A stretch of 15,731 nt of DNA from JAYWXI01 sp036016955 (lineage in GTDB: Bacteria > Bacteroidota > Bacteroidia > Flavobacteriales > Weeksellaceae): contig NZ_JAYWXI010000022.1 in NCBI RefSeq assembly GCF_036016955.1, positions 1 to 15,731 of the forward strand, written 5' to 3'. Below are positions 1-7,554 of the stretch, one piece after another. Each line of letters begins with the position of its first letter. Position 1 is the stretch's first letter. Position numbers and translations under genes: made by a program. The notes under the pieces are model-generated. The model was not told where the DNA came from and ran no database searches. It was given only the letters and a program-made list of their open reading frames with translations.

Positions 1-291
1 TTCACAATGAGCAACCATATCTGTAAGCGTATCGCTTTTACTAATTACATCTGCCCAAAGTTCCAAAGTTTTTTTCAGTGTCTGACGCTCCTTAGCTTTA
101 TTTTTTTCGCTCAAGAATATCTTTCTTCTGGCTTTTCTGTCAGGATTAAGATTTTGAATATTCTCTATAGAAGTTTCTAATAAATCAAATCCTCCATATC
201 TAGCTAATTGATCTAAGCTTTTCTCTATTGAAACTTGTTCTCTTTGTACCGATTGAGTTTCTTTTATTTGTGATTGTTTATTTTCTGCCAT
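1..291 (-). CDS. tssC: TssC (VipB-like) sheath large subunit, N-terminal part only
   Basis: This is the first 97 codons of a gene that runs off the left window edge. It starts at the ATG at 291-289 (protein begins MAENKQSQIKE), 11 nt after the tssB stop. The visible part is charged and mostly helical, with the stretch SLDQLARYGGFDLLETSIEN and a later LELWADVISKSDTL, as in the N-terminal helical part of Bacteroidota TssC proteins. TssC pairs with TssB to build the contractile T6SS sheath in the cytoplasm around the Hcp tube. The identification rests mainly on its place directly behind a recognisable tssB and on its N-terminal character. The core domain, where most TssC conservation lies, is outside the window. 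Confidence 0.85.
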   Translation of the reverse strand, partial: MAENKQSQIKETQSVQREQVSIEKSLDQLARYGGFDLLETSIENIQNLNPDRKARRKIFLSEKNKAKERQTLKKTLELWADVISKSDTLTDMVAHCE

Positions 292-302
292 AGGATAAGA
301 TT

Positions 303-749
303 TTAGTGTTGGTTAAGTTCCTCAATAAGATTTTGTAACGACTGTATAAAAGCTTTCTTGGCATCAGGGTCTTCTAATGCTGCTTTTAAAATTTTGTTAG
401 TCTTTAATTGCTTTACAATCTTTTGATACTGATCTTTCTCAGTATTAAGACCAGATAAAAACTCACTTTGATTTGTAATTCCTTTTACTCCAAAGTCCCC
501 TAAATTTTCAAATTTTAAGGTTTCCATCTTTGTAGCACCTTCTGCATCTTCAAAATCAACTTTGAGTTCAGGCTTGAAGTGTTCAAATACTTTCTCAACA
601 GTAGTCAAACCTTCTACTAATTCAGGCTTGATAGGTTCGTCAGCTGTCAATTGCTGTGCAATTAAAGTCCTGTTAAATGGAATTTCTGAAATCGATTCGT
701 TTGCATCCATTGGAACTTCGTTCCCGCCTATTCCTTTATTTGAAATCAT
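303..749 (-). CDS. tssB: TssB (VipA-like) sheath small subunit
   Basis: A protein of about 148 residues, the usual length for TssB, with no signal peptide. It shows family hallmarks: a near-N-terminal IPFNRTLIAQQL region, then a segment ending VFEHFKPELKVDF, a central LKFENLGDFGVKGI block, and a helical C-terminus (LKTNKILKAALEDPDAKKAF). TssB and TssC polymerise into the contractile sheath that drives the VgrG/PAAR spike outward. I place the start at the ATG at 749-747. A TTG two codons upstream at 755 is possible but less likely. The gene follows a good Bacteroidota promoter and is 11 nt ahead of tssC, so tssBC appears to have its own transcription start and need not rely on readthrough from the cargo genes. 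Confidence 0.9.
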   Translation of the reverse strand: MISNKGIGGNEVPMDANESISEIPFNRTLIAQQLTADEPIKPELVEGLTTVEKVFEHFKPELKVDFEDAEGATKMETLKFENLGDFGVKGITNQSEFLSGLNTEKDQYQKIVKQLKTNKILKAALEDPDAKKAFIQSLQNLIEELNQH

Positions 750-1040
750 AAGCAAAAAATTTTTATGTTAGTAATAATGACTATGGTAAAAATGCATTTG
801 CACATTTTTCTCCCTTTCAAATGTAATATAATTTTATTATACAACCAAATTATTTTTTGTTTTTTTGAAAAAAAATACTTATGAGAATGCCCTATTTACT
901 GCTCTAAAATTTCATTGATAAGAAATTATATACTGGTTTTCTATAATATAATTCATTTTGATTATCAACTCATTAAATTGATTTTTTATACGATTACTTA
1001 CTCTGTGAATTTTGTAATTTTGCTATATTTTAATTTACCT
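750..1040. other. AT-rich intergenic region between cargo genes and tssB
   Basis: About 290 bp separate the last cargo lipoprotein from tssB. The tssB-proximal third holds the promoter described at 818-849. The rest is strongly AT-rich. I see no convincing ORF, tRNA or long inverted repeat, and no stem followed by a T-run that I would call a terminator. One weak AT-only inverted repeat (AATTTC/GAAATT, near 908-927) is not persuasive. Confidence 0.5.
818..849 (-). promoter_or_regulatory. Bacteroidota-type promoter for tssBC
   Basis: On the minus strand a TACATTTG element (818-825) matches the Bacteroidota -7 consensus TAnnTTTG. A TTTG element (846-849) lies 20 bp upstream of it, within the 19-21 bp spacing known for the -33/-7 pair. 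The predicted start of transcription is near 810, giving a leader of about 60 nt before the tssB ATG. The leader is A/G rich with no obvious Shine-Dalgarno sequence, as is usual in this phylum. Both elements were read by eye; no start site has been mapped. Confidence 0.6.
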
Positions 1041-2120
1041 TCAGTTTAAATTTCCTATATTGAATGATTCAAAGGGAATAATTCCGAAATTTTTTATTGT
1101 TAATTCTGATGTTTCTTCATCTCCTGAAGATTGTTGAATGGTGATTGTTGAATATTTGTACAAATAAATTTCATTTTTTTGTTTATTGTATTTAAAAGTG
1201 GTAAAACTTTTAACAATATTTCCACCTCCACCATTGGCTTGCTCTATGGTAAAATAATTATCCTTTACCTTAATATCAGAAAAACCAGATGCGACATTAT
1301 TTGGATAGTAAGGCTCAATGATATTGCTGTTTGTTAAAGTACGAAATGAATCATCATTACTCAAATGGATAACGATTTTATATTTTTTGAAATCTGATGG
1401 TTCTGGCGGTTGGCTATTCCACTCTGTACCATAAACAAGTATTTTATCCATTTTCTCATCTTGGTTAATGTCCGCTGTCTTTTCAAAAAGTATCTGATAA
1501 CCCTGTCCTTTTTGAGATGGTATAGGTTTATTTTGAGTTATATTCTCTGATGTAAAGTAATTAGGAAACTTATTAGTAAAGTATTTTGAATCAAATATTT
1601 TTGGAAGGACATTTGATTTTTCATCACTAATTTGCTCCCATTTTTTGTCTTGAGAATTGTAATAATATATTTTTGCATTAGTTTCGTCATCCAAATAAAC
1701 ACTTTCCTCCGAACAAATAGAATTCGTTCTTAAAAACCTCGAGGGAACATAATAGCAAAAGATAGCATAATCATTTAGGTTACTTTTTATCTTTTTTTCA
1801 ATTTTAATACTTTCTTTTTCAAAATCTAATTTATCTATATCGTAAGTATTTAAATAGTCTTCACTCCAAAACACTCTAAGCTCTGGCGATTTAGGAATAT
1901 AATGAATGGTAAAATAACCATCATTACAATCTAAAAAGGTTTGTATCGGATGGTCTGCGAGTGTAGATTCATCTACAACTAAACTGTATTCCGTAAAATA
2001 TTTTTTATCAAAAAAATCAATTTGATTCTGCGTAGAATCTGTGACAGATTTTTTGCCATTCTCCTTACAAGAGCAAATACTCAACAAACTGATTACTAGC
2101 AATAAAACTATTATTTTCAT
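1041..2120 (-). CDS. Lipoprotein with VCBS-like calcium motif, possible immunity protein
   Basis: A 359-residue lipoprotein. The signal peptide is followed by a lipobox with Cys18 (context SICSCKEN), so the mature protein should be lipid-anchored in the envelope. I do not recognise the family. The first half contains FDKKYFTE (residues 37-44) and the second half a similar FDSKYFTN (177-184), which suggests two related halves or a repeated linker. Residues 217-225 (DINQDEKMD) resemble the Asp-rich calcium loops of VCBS/FG-GAP repeats. A glycine patch (ANGGGG) lies near residue 297. It is the second of two lipoproteins downstream of the dual cell-wall hydrolase, and the simplest inference is that it protects the envelope from one of that effector's activities. 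It could instead be an unrelated lipoprotein gene. Confidence 0.65.
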   Translation of the reverse strand: MKIIVLLLVISLLSICSCKENGKKSVTDSTQNQIDFFDKKYFTEYSLVVDESTLADHPIQTFLDCNDGYFTIHYIPKSPELRVFWSEDYLNTYDIDKLDFEKESIKIEKKIKSNLNDYAIFCYYVPSRFLRTNSICSEESVYLDDETNAKIYYYNSQDKKWEQISDEKSNVLPKIFDSKYFTNKFPNYFTSENITQNKPIPSQKGQGYQILFEKTADINQDEKMDKILVYGTEWNSQPPEPSDFKKYKIVIHLSNDDSFRTLTNSNIIEPYYPNNVASGFSDIKVKDNYFTIEQANGGGGNIVKSFTTFKYNKQKNEIYLYKYSTITIQQSSGDEETSELTIKNFGIIPFESFNIGNLN

Positions 2121-2218
2121 TTCAATGAATATTTTAGACCATTTCTAAGGTAACAAAGTTTGTTTAATGATTTTCTATAAATGCTCCTTATTTATTATTT
2201 TTAGATTAAAAAACTCCT

Positions 2219-2794
2219 CTATTTATCAACAGAAATTTTATGTATTTCATCTCGAGAGTTAGGAATTAAAACACTATGCAAATAAAACTTATCGTTACTT
2301 TTAGTTAGTGTCAGCAATGGTGACAATGTATTATTTCCACCTGCGAGAACCTTTTTTGTATAAAATTCTATAGAGTCTTTTTCTGAGGTTGCAACCATAC
2401 CTCCAACATATTCTTGATAATTATCTTCTTTAGCGTATCTTTTTCCATTTTCATCGGCAAGCCAACTTCTATAAATACAACTATCTGGGGCGATTAAAAC
2501 CAATTCTGTAAAACACATCGATTCTCTCCCCCAGCCATCTATCAAGTCTTCTTGTACTAGTTCATATTTACCCTTCCACTGATTAAATAAAAAATTTGAG
2601 ATAAATTCATCGTTTTCCTCATATTCTATGCTATCATTTTCATGAACTATAGTTTGAGTATTTTTATTCCATTCATCCTCTATAACAGTTTCATTATTGT
2701 TATTAACAGAAGAAATATTGTCGTTGTTTCCTTTACATGAATTTATCAATAGGTATAGAATAAATATAACCGTTAGTTGTAATGTATTTTTCAT
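2219..2794 (-). CDS. Lipoprotein, candidate immunity to the dual cell-wall hydrolase
   Basis: A 191-residue lipoprotein with a hydrophobic signal and lipobox Cys20 (LLINSCKGN). An Asn/Glu/Asp-rich tether (about residues 21-65) precedes a compact domain beginning near FNQWKGKYEL. That domain has alternating hydrophobic strands (SMCFTELVLI, CIYRSWLADENG, LLTLTKSNDKFYLHSVLI), which suggests a small beta-sheet fold. No family was recognised. It is the first gene after the 861-residue effector, separated by 117 nt. A periplasm-facing lipoprotein is the expected form of immunity against a peptidoglycan hydrolase, so this is the leading immunity candidate by position and location. The relatively long gap leaves room for its own promoter, but I found no full -33/-7 pair there. 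Confidence 0.65.
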   Translation of the reverse strand: MKNTLQLTVIFILYLLINSCKGNNDNISSVNNNNETVIEDEWNKNTQTIVHENDSIEYEENDEFISNFLFNQWKGKYELVQEDLIDGWGRESMCFTELVLIAPDSCIYRSWLADENGKRYAKEDNYQEYVGGMVATSEKDSIEFYTKKVLAGGNNTLSPLLTLTKSNDKFYLHSVLIPNSRDEIHKISVDK

Positions 2795-2911
2795 TAATAA
2801 AATATTTAAGTTTTTCTAAGTTACTGATTAAATTTATTAAAATCAAATCTTTGAATAGCTTCTTTATGTGAAGATTTATTATCAAACTTTCAATGCATAC
2901 CTAAAATTTAT

Positions 2912-5497
2912 TTAGTAATGCTTCTTTTTTGCTGCCTTATCTTGATCTTGTGTGTCGTAAGGATTAAGTTTTACAAATCTTGCAGGATTAGTTCTATATT
3001 TCCTTCCCTTTATTCCCTTTACGTAAGGATCCATTACAGTAGCAATCTCCATATGTAAATGAGGCGCTCTAGTTCCACTTGCAATTTTTCCTGTAACACC
3101 AGCAATCCCTATAATAGTACCAGCATCTACTTCTCTCTTTTCTTGTGCATCTTTTGCTGTAAATAATACACTATCAAGATGCATATAAATTAAGTAAACT
3201 TCATCACTTTCTATAATATCTTTTCCCACCCATTCATCCGGATATTGAATTGTATAATTTACTTTTTTCTCTTGTTCTAATAAGTCTTTAACATTTTGCA
3301 CTTTAATTCTTATAATCCAACCTGCATTTACTGAATATCTAACCTCGTAAATATTTCCTTTCAAACAGGAATAAACCTTATCTTTACCTGGAATAGCAAA
3401 AAAATCGAAACCTCCATGATATCTCTTTTTACCATTAGAATATCTTCTACATTCACCATATGTCCCACTTGATGGTTTTACTATTCCTGAATAATTATAT
3501 TTAGTTAAACGAGGGTTATCAACTGGATCATGCCAAATATTAGATTTTGACTTATCTATATTGCTTTCAGGTAGACTCTGACATGAAAAATCAATTTCTT
3601 TATTAATTTTATTACCTCCCTTATTGTACCATTTTTCTATTTCTTTTGATATTTCCCACACGTATGTCTTTCCCTCCTCATTTTTTCCTTCTTTATGAAA
3701 AACGGGGTTTTGTTCATATCCTCTATTTCTCACCCATTTTGTGTTTTTTATCACTTTACCTTCTTCATCAAAATCTAATTTAAGATTTTTATCAAAAACA
3801 ACATGGTTACTTTGATTTCCTTTTCCACAATCAACTGGCATTAAAATAGCTAGATAAAAATCAGCTAAAGTATTTAATTTTCCTTTAAATGGTTCAAGAT
3901 AGTATTCAACATATGTTAATTGTTCTAACTTCGTCATATTTTTAAGATTTCCTTTATTTCCTGAACTAATTTGTGTTCCTTTTCTTCTATTAATATCTTT
4001 TGCAGCATCCGCACCAATTTGTATTAAACCTGTGTATCCCAATTTATTAACAATGCTTGGATCAAATGTTCCTCCAGTTTCTAGAGCCATAACAGAAGTT
4101 AAATAATTCGGATTACAATCAAGTCTATTTGATATTTCAAAAATTTTTTTCCTTTCTTGACAGGTAAAATGTCTCCCCCAATTCAATGTATTTAACTTAC
4201 ACACACATACATCATCTTTTTTCTCTTTCTCCTCCACTTTACTATATCCCACACTAGAAGCACTTTTTCCTTTTTCTACTTTCATCAAACCATCACTTGT
4301 AACCCCAAACTTTTTGGAGCTTACCGAAATATCTAAAGGAATAACCTCTATAAAATAGTTTTGATAATCATTATCTGTATCCCCATATTTAAAATCAATC
4401 CCTTTTTTAAACATCGAATGTGTAATGGTAATCTCAGGAGTATCTGCCCTATTAGAATTTAATTTTATCTTGCCACTACGATAGATTTCATCACTATAAG
4501 TGGTATCATACTCCCATATTACATATTCAATATGTTTACCACTCATTCCATTCGATAAAATACGTACTTTTACTTTGTCTCCAACTGATATTCTTGATAC
4601 TCTTTGCCCCAAAACATTCACAAAGTAAGCATCTATAATTTTACCTTGTGGATCTTCTTTTTTTAATATTCTTGATTTTCTAGTTGCTGGAAATTTAGGA
4701 GTATTTTCTTTTGGAGTAGATGTGGTTGTTTTCTTATGTTTTGGAGATTTCGTGGTTTTTGATTTGTAATCTGGATTCACAACATTTACATTGACCTGGC
4801 TGGAACCTTTTATCTTGCCATAATAACTTGCCGTAACATAGTATTCATGATTTTTACCCTCATCCTTACTACCTCTCATAGAATAACTATTAGCAATGTT
4901 TTTCAAAACACTTGCATGAGAAAGTAATCTTATCTGTGCTTCGGCAATCCCCTTAGCATTTACTTTTGCATTAAAAGATACATCAAGCCTATTGTTTCTA
5001 TTGATTTCTGCGTTATGTCCTCCACCTGGTGCATCATCTTCCCATAAATGAAATTCTACTGTCTCACCAAACATTGCTGTACAATATGCTCTTGCGGTTA
5101 AAGTATCTGTATAATGGGCTTTATTAACATCGCTTGCTCCTTTGTTAAATAAAATAACTCTTTCTATTTTAGGGACTCTGCTACTTGTAGGTACAACTAT
5201 AAGTTCCGCAAAAGGCTTTGTTATTCTATTTTGGCTAAAAACATTTTGGGTTTCTTTATTTACTACTATTTTGAACTCTGTACCCAAAAAGGTCTCACCA
5301 AATTTGTAAGTAACTTTTTCTCCTTTCTTTGGACCTTCTTTTTTTGTTATATCTAACCATTTGCCATTTTTTTGTTTCCTGAATAAGTACCACAAAAAAC
5401 TTACATTAGTATTTTTCAAAAAACTATTGCTAAGCAAATCATTAACTTGATATATTTCTTTAACTCCAACTACAGGGCTTTGCTTTCCTATAATCAT
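2912..5497 (-). CDS. T6SS effector with lysozyme/transglycosylase-like and M23 peptidase domains
   Basis: An 861-residue protein with no signal peptide. Residues 1-245 and about 285-400 look like Ig-like beta-sandwich domains (strand pattern NVSFLWYLF; VKVRILSNGMSGKHIEYVIW), separated by a Lys/Thr/Pro-rich linker (about 245-275). Residues 430-560 resemble soluble lytic transglycosylase/goose-lysozyme folds, with ALETGGTFDPS (putative catalytic Glu473) followed by GYTGLIQIG. Residues 665-845 form an M23 (LytM/lysostaphin-like) zinc peptidase with its ligands present: HGGFD (His694, Asp698), YMHLD (His773) and HLHME (His813, His815). The predicted targets are the glycan backbone and peptide crosslinks of periplasmic peptidoglycan. 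It starts 20 nt after the DUF4280 PAAR-like gene, fitting delivery on that spike, and is followed by two lipoproteins. The M23 call is strong, the lysozyme-like call good, and T6SS delivery is inferred from context. Confidence 0.87.
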   Translation of the reverse strand: MIIGKQSPVVGVKEIYQVNDLLSNSFLKNTNVSFLWYLFRKQKNGKWLDITKKEGPKKGEKVTYKFGETFLGTEFKIVVNKETQNVFSQNRITKPFAELIVVPTSSRVPKIERVILFNKGASDVNKAHYTDTLTARAYCTAMFGETVEFHLWEDDAPGGGHNAEINRNNRLDVSFNAKVNAKGIAEAQIRLLSHASVLKNIANSYSMRGSKDEGKNHEYYVTASYYGKIKGSSQVNVNVVNPDYKSKTTKSPKHKKTTTSTPKENTPKFPATRKSRILKKEDPQGKIIDAYFVNVLGQRVSRISVGDKVKVRILSNGMSGKHIEYVIWEYDTTYSDEIYRSGKIKLNSNRADTPEITITHSMFKKGIDFKYGDTDNDYQNYFIEVIPLDISVSSKKFGVTSDGLMKVEKGKSASSVGYSKVEEKEKKDDVCVCKLNTLNWGRHFTCQERKKIFEISNRLDCNPNYLTSVMALETGGTFDPSIVNKLGYTGLIQIGADAAKDINRRKGTQISSGNKGNLKNMTKLEQLTYVEYYLEPFKGKLNTLADFYLAILMPVDCGKGNQSNHVVFDKNLKLDFDEEGKVIKNTKWVRNRGYEQNPVFHKEGKNEEGKTYVWEISKEIEKWYNKGGNKINKEIDFSCQSLPESNIDKSKSNIWHDPVDNPRLTKYNYSGIVKPSSGTYGECRRYSNGKKRYHGGFDFFAIPGKDKVYSCLKGNIYEVRYSVNAGWIIRIKVQNVKDLLEQEKKVNYTIQYPDEWVGKDIIESDEVYLIYMHLDSVLFTAKDAQEKREVDAGTIIGIAGVTGKIASGTRAPHLHMEIATVMDPYVKGIKGRKYRTNPARFVKLNPYDTQDQDKAAKKKHY

Positions 5498-5517
5498 AAT
5501 TGAATCCTTTTAGTTAT

Positions 5518-6162
5518 TTATTCGTAATCGTATAGGTATGTTTCATCTTGTTCGTCTTGAAACTCTTCAAAGTTCATGATAGGATTATAAACTTGCTGCT
5601 CTCTTGCATTAGCTTTCTGTACATGAGTTTTACCTGCCTCACTTTGTTGTCCATGCTTAAAAATTGTAATTTTACCTCCAGAGGTACACATCAATTCAGA
5701 AATTTCGGTTACACATTTTTTACCTAATATTTTTACTTTATCATAAGTTTTTGTCCACTTTCCTGCCGGTGCAAAGGCACATGGTAAATATCCGCCACTT
5801 GTAGGCTTTAATTTACAGTTGCCAAAAGGCATAGCGGGAGGGTCAAAGGTTAAATCATCTTCTGTTACTGCTAAATAGTCTGCCTCACCATTTTCATCAT
5901 TCCAATAATGTTTTTGGTGAGAGGTTACTTTAAATTTTGGATATTTAAACCCCTGATTGCATTGACACATTCCTTTTTGGATAACAAAATATTTTCCCTC
6001 ATGCTCACTCGAGCGATTTTCGGTAGAGTTTTTTTCTTCTTCTTTTTCATCATCTGTCTTATTCTCATCATTTGTCTCAGAATCATTTTTATCTGAATAA
6101 AATTTATATTCTGCAAGACCTCTTGAAACCAGTTGAGTTATTTTAAAAATATCTTCAGTCAT
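5518..6162 (-). CDS. PAAR-like spike-tip protein (DUF4280)
   Basis: A 214-residue protein. Residues 1-20 are a short helix, and 22-55 a low-complexity Asp/Glu/Asn/Lys linker. Residues 57-170 match the DUF4280 PAAR-like pattern: KGMCQCNQG, then DPPAMPFGNCK, LPCAFAPAGKW and SELMCTSGGKITI. The family's spaced cysteines are kept here as Cys68, Cys117, Cys128 and Cys159, with extra Cys66 and Cys150. DUF4280 proteins act like PAAR proteins, sharpening the VgrG spike and linking effectors to it. The C-terminal tail (about 172-214) is polar and acidic, ending in TYLYDYE, and may bind cargo. The gene sits directly upstream of the large hydrolase and downstream of a toxin-immunity pair, so it probably serves the 861-residue effector. 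The acidic linker ahead of the domain is unusual for the family. Confidence 0.8.
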   Translation of the reverse strand: MTEDIFKITQLVSRGLAEYKFYSDKNDSETNDENKTDDEKEEEKNSTENRSSEHEGKYFVIQKGMCQCNQGFKYPKFKVTSHQKHYWNDENGEADYLAVTEDDLTFDPPAMPFGNCKLKPTSGGYLPCAFAPAGKWTKTYDKVKILGKKCVTEISELMCTSGGKITIFKHGQQSEAGKTHVQKANAREQQVYNPIMNFEEFQDEQDETYLYDYE

Positions 6163-6174
6163 AACTTTTTAGAA

Positions 6175-6711
6175 TTAAATACTCTGTGGAAAAAAATTTA
6201 ATATATAATAAAGTAATAAGATTAAAAATCCGATATACATAATTTTTTTGAGCAAAGAATTGCTTTTTCTGAATAGAAATAGTAAAAAAATGATTGCTGG
6301 AATAAGGAAATATAAAATACTAAAAATATTATTATTAAATATAGACCAATCACCTCTATACCATCTCGTCCATACAGTTGGTTTTAGTTTTGAATTTTCA
6401 ATATAAATCTTCCATTCTTTTTCATTTTTAAATAATTTTACATGTTCTGTTGATTCATTAATCACTGCATATGAAAATTCCATATTATCAGTCCAAGAAT
6501 TAACAATAATGCAGATAATATGATCTTTGTAAAAGTACCATTTAAAAATATTATCAACCGTATTCCCACTTTTAAAAACTAATGATATATCATTAAAATT
6601 ATTCATTTCATTCCCTCCAGGAGTAGTTTGTCGCCAATCAGTAACTCCTATAGCAAAAACTATGTATGAATAAAAAAACAAAAACAATGAGACTAAATAT
6701 TTCACTTTCAT
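6175..6711 (-). CDS. Inner-membrane candidate immunity protein with signal peptide and two TM segments
   Basis: A 178-residue protein. Residues 1-20 form a signal peptide or signal anchor (start MKVKYLVSLFLFF, then YIVFAIG). A soluble domain of about 100 residues follows, Trp-rich and apparently periplasmic (TDWRQTTPGGNEM, later PTVWTRWYRGDW). Two hydrophobic helices (about 128-147 and 155-173), separated by the positive loop RKSNSLLKK, put the protein in the inner membrane with the soluble domain outside. The family was not recognised. It starts 4 nt after the stop of the DUF3289-like gene and is almost certainly co-transcribed with it. Its topology predicts protection against a toxin acting on the periplasmic side of the inner membrane. 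This role is inferred from position and topology only. Confidence 0.7.
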   Translation of the reverse strand: MKVKYLVSLFLFFYSYIVFAIGVTDWRQTTPGGNEMNNFNDISLVFKSGNTVDNIFKWYFYKDHIICIIVNSWTDNMEFSYAVINESTEHVKLFKNEKEWKIYIENSKLKPTVWTRWYRGDWSIFNNNIFSILYFLIPAIIFLLFLFRKSNSLLKKIMYIGFLILLLYYILNFFPQSI

Positions 6712-6715
6712 ACCT

Positions 6716-7501
6716 CTATAATTTTATATGAACTCCTATAACAAATGGCTGATACTTTTTAGGATTATTTATATTTTTATAATGTTGTAATACAAACATT
6801 GCTACTAGACCATCAGAGTATGATTTCATAGTATTACATGCATCATCCCAACCCGCTCCAAACGTATCGTAAAAAAACACATCTGTTAGTTTTGTTCTAA
6901 AGGTATTACTACCTTTTTTGTATAATTTATATTTTACAATAGCAAGTTGTATTCCTCCCAATATTGCTGCTGCATCATCATTAGTCATGAAGACTTCAGA
7001 TATTCCATAGTACGGTAATGCAATATCTTTGATTCTTAAAATCTCATATGTACCGTCTTCCTTTTCTTTTTTAAGGCACCCGTCTTTAGCTTCATTATTA
7101 ATTTTACTATCAAGAGCTTTTTTGAATTCATCAAATTGATCTGAATTTTTAATTTCATTTGCAAGGTTAGTAGAACTAGAAAAACTAAAAAGTTTTCCTT
7201 CACCTGAAAAAAAATGTTCAGCAAGTTTATTGGCATCAGATCCTGTATCTGATAATAAGTACAATGTACTTTTAAACTCTGACTCTAACATTGAAATATT
7301 CCACTTTTTTATAGTATCTAACCTTGATTTACTAAGTCTAGAACATATCTGCTTCTCCTTTTCTGTACTTGGATTATCCATAGAGACCATATCATAAGAT
7401 ATTTTCCCAGAAGTATTAGTTATAGCATATTTATTATCCGACAATTTTTTTATATTATTCGTTCCAACGAGTATATAGCCTTCTTCAATTATTTTACTCA
7501 T
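6716..7501 (-). CDS. DUF3289-like putative T6SS toxin
   Basis: A 261-residue protein with no signal peptide or membrane segment. The layout resembles DUF3289 proteins: an N-terminal helical part with LAEHFFSGEGKLFSF (residues 93-107) and a C-terminal domain with FFYDTFGAGWDD (209-220), GLVAMFVLQHYKN (231-243) and KYQPFVIGV (249-257). In DUF3289 the equivalent positions read roughly YDHFGLD, GFxAWFxLQHY and YKPFxT. The biochemical activity of that family is not established to my knowledge, so I assign none. A membrane protein 4 nt downstream suits an immunity role, and a LysM protein 53 nt upstream could help delivery. The protein lacks the N-terminal module of the three vgrG-linked effectors, so it may be carried non-covalently. 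The family match is from memory and moderate. Confidence 0.6.
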   Translation of the reverse strand: MSKIIEEGYILVGTNNIKKLSDNKYAITNTSGKISYDMVSMDNPSTEKEKQICSRLSKSRLDTIKKWNISMLESEFKSTLYLLSDTGSDANKLAEHFFSGEGKLFSFSSSTNLANEIKNSDQFDEFKKALDSKINNEAKDGCLKKEKEDGTYEILRIKDIALPYYGISEVFMTNDDAAAILGGIQLAIVKYKLYKKGSNTFRTKLTDVFFYDTFGAGWDDACNTMKSYSDGLVAMFVLQHYKNINNPKKYQPFVIGVHIKL

Positions 7502-7554
7502 ATCTTTCTTCTTAAAAAAGAAAAATTTATTTTTCCACTAATGTAATAAAAAAA

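Noticed and set aside
750..755. TTG start extending TssB by two residues
   Set aside because: The ATG at 749-747 is a stronger start, and the two extra residues add nothing recognisable.
562..771. Plus-strand reading frame of 69 codons opposite tssB
   Set aside because: It is fully antisense to a well-recognised tssB and shows no family resemblance or leader of its own.
2152..2164. Perfect inverted repeat AACAAAGTTTGTT
   Set aside because: A 6-bp arm with a single-base centre in AT-rich DNA is expected by chance; it has no T-run and no recognisable operator context.
2795..2911. Possible promoter before the 191-residue lipoprotein
   Set aside because: The best -7-like element (AAGATTTG) has a mismatch in the consensus and the nearest TTTG is about 31 bp away, too far.
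5908..6096. Plus-strand hydrophobic reading frame
   Set aside because: It is the antisense of the Asp/Glu/Lys-rich linker of the PAAR-like gene, which produces Phe/Ile-rich runs by chance.
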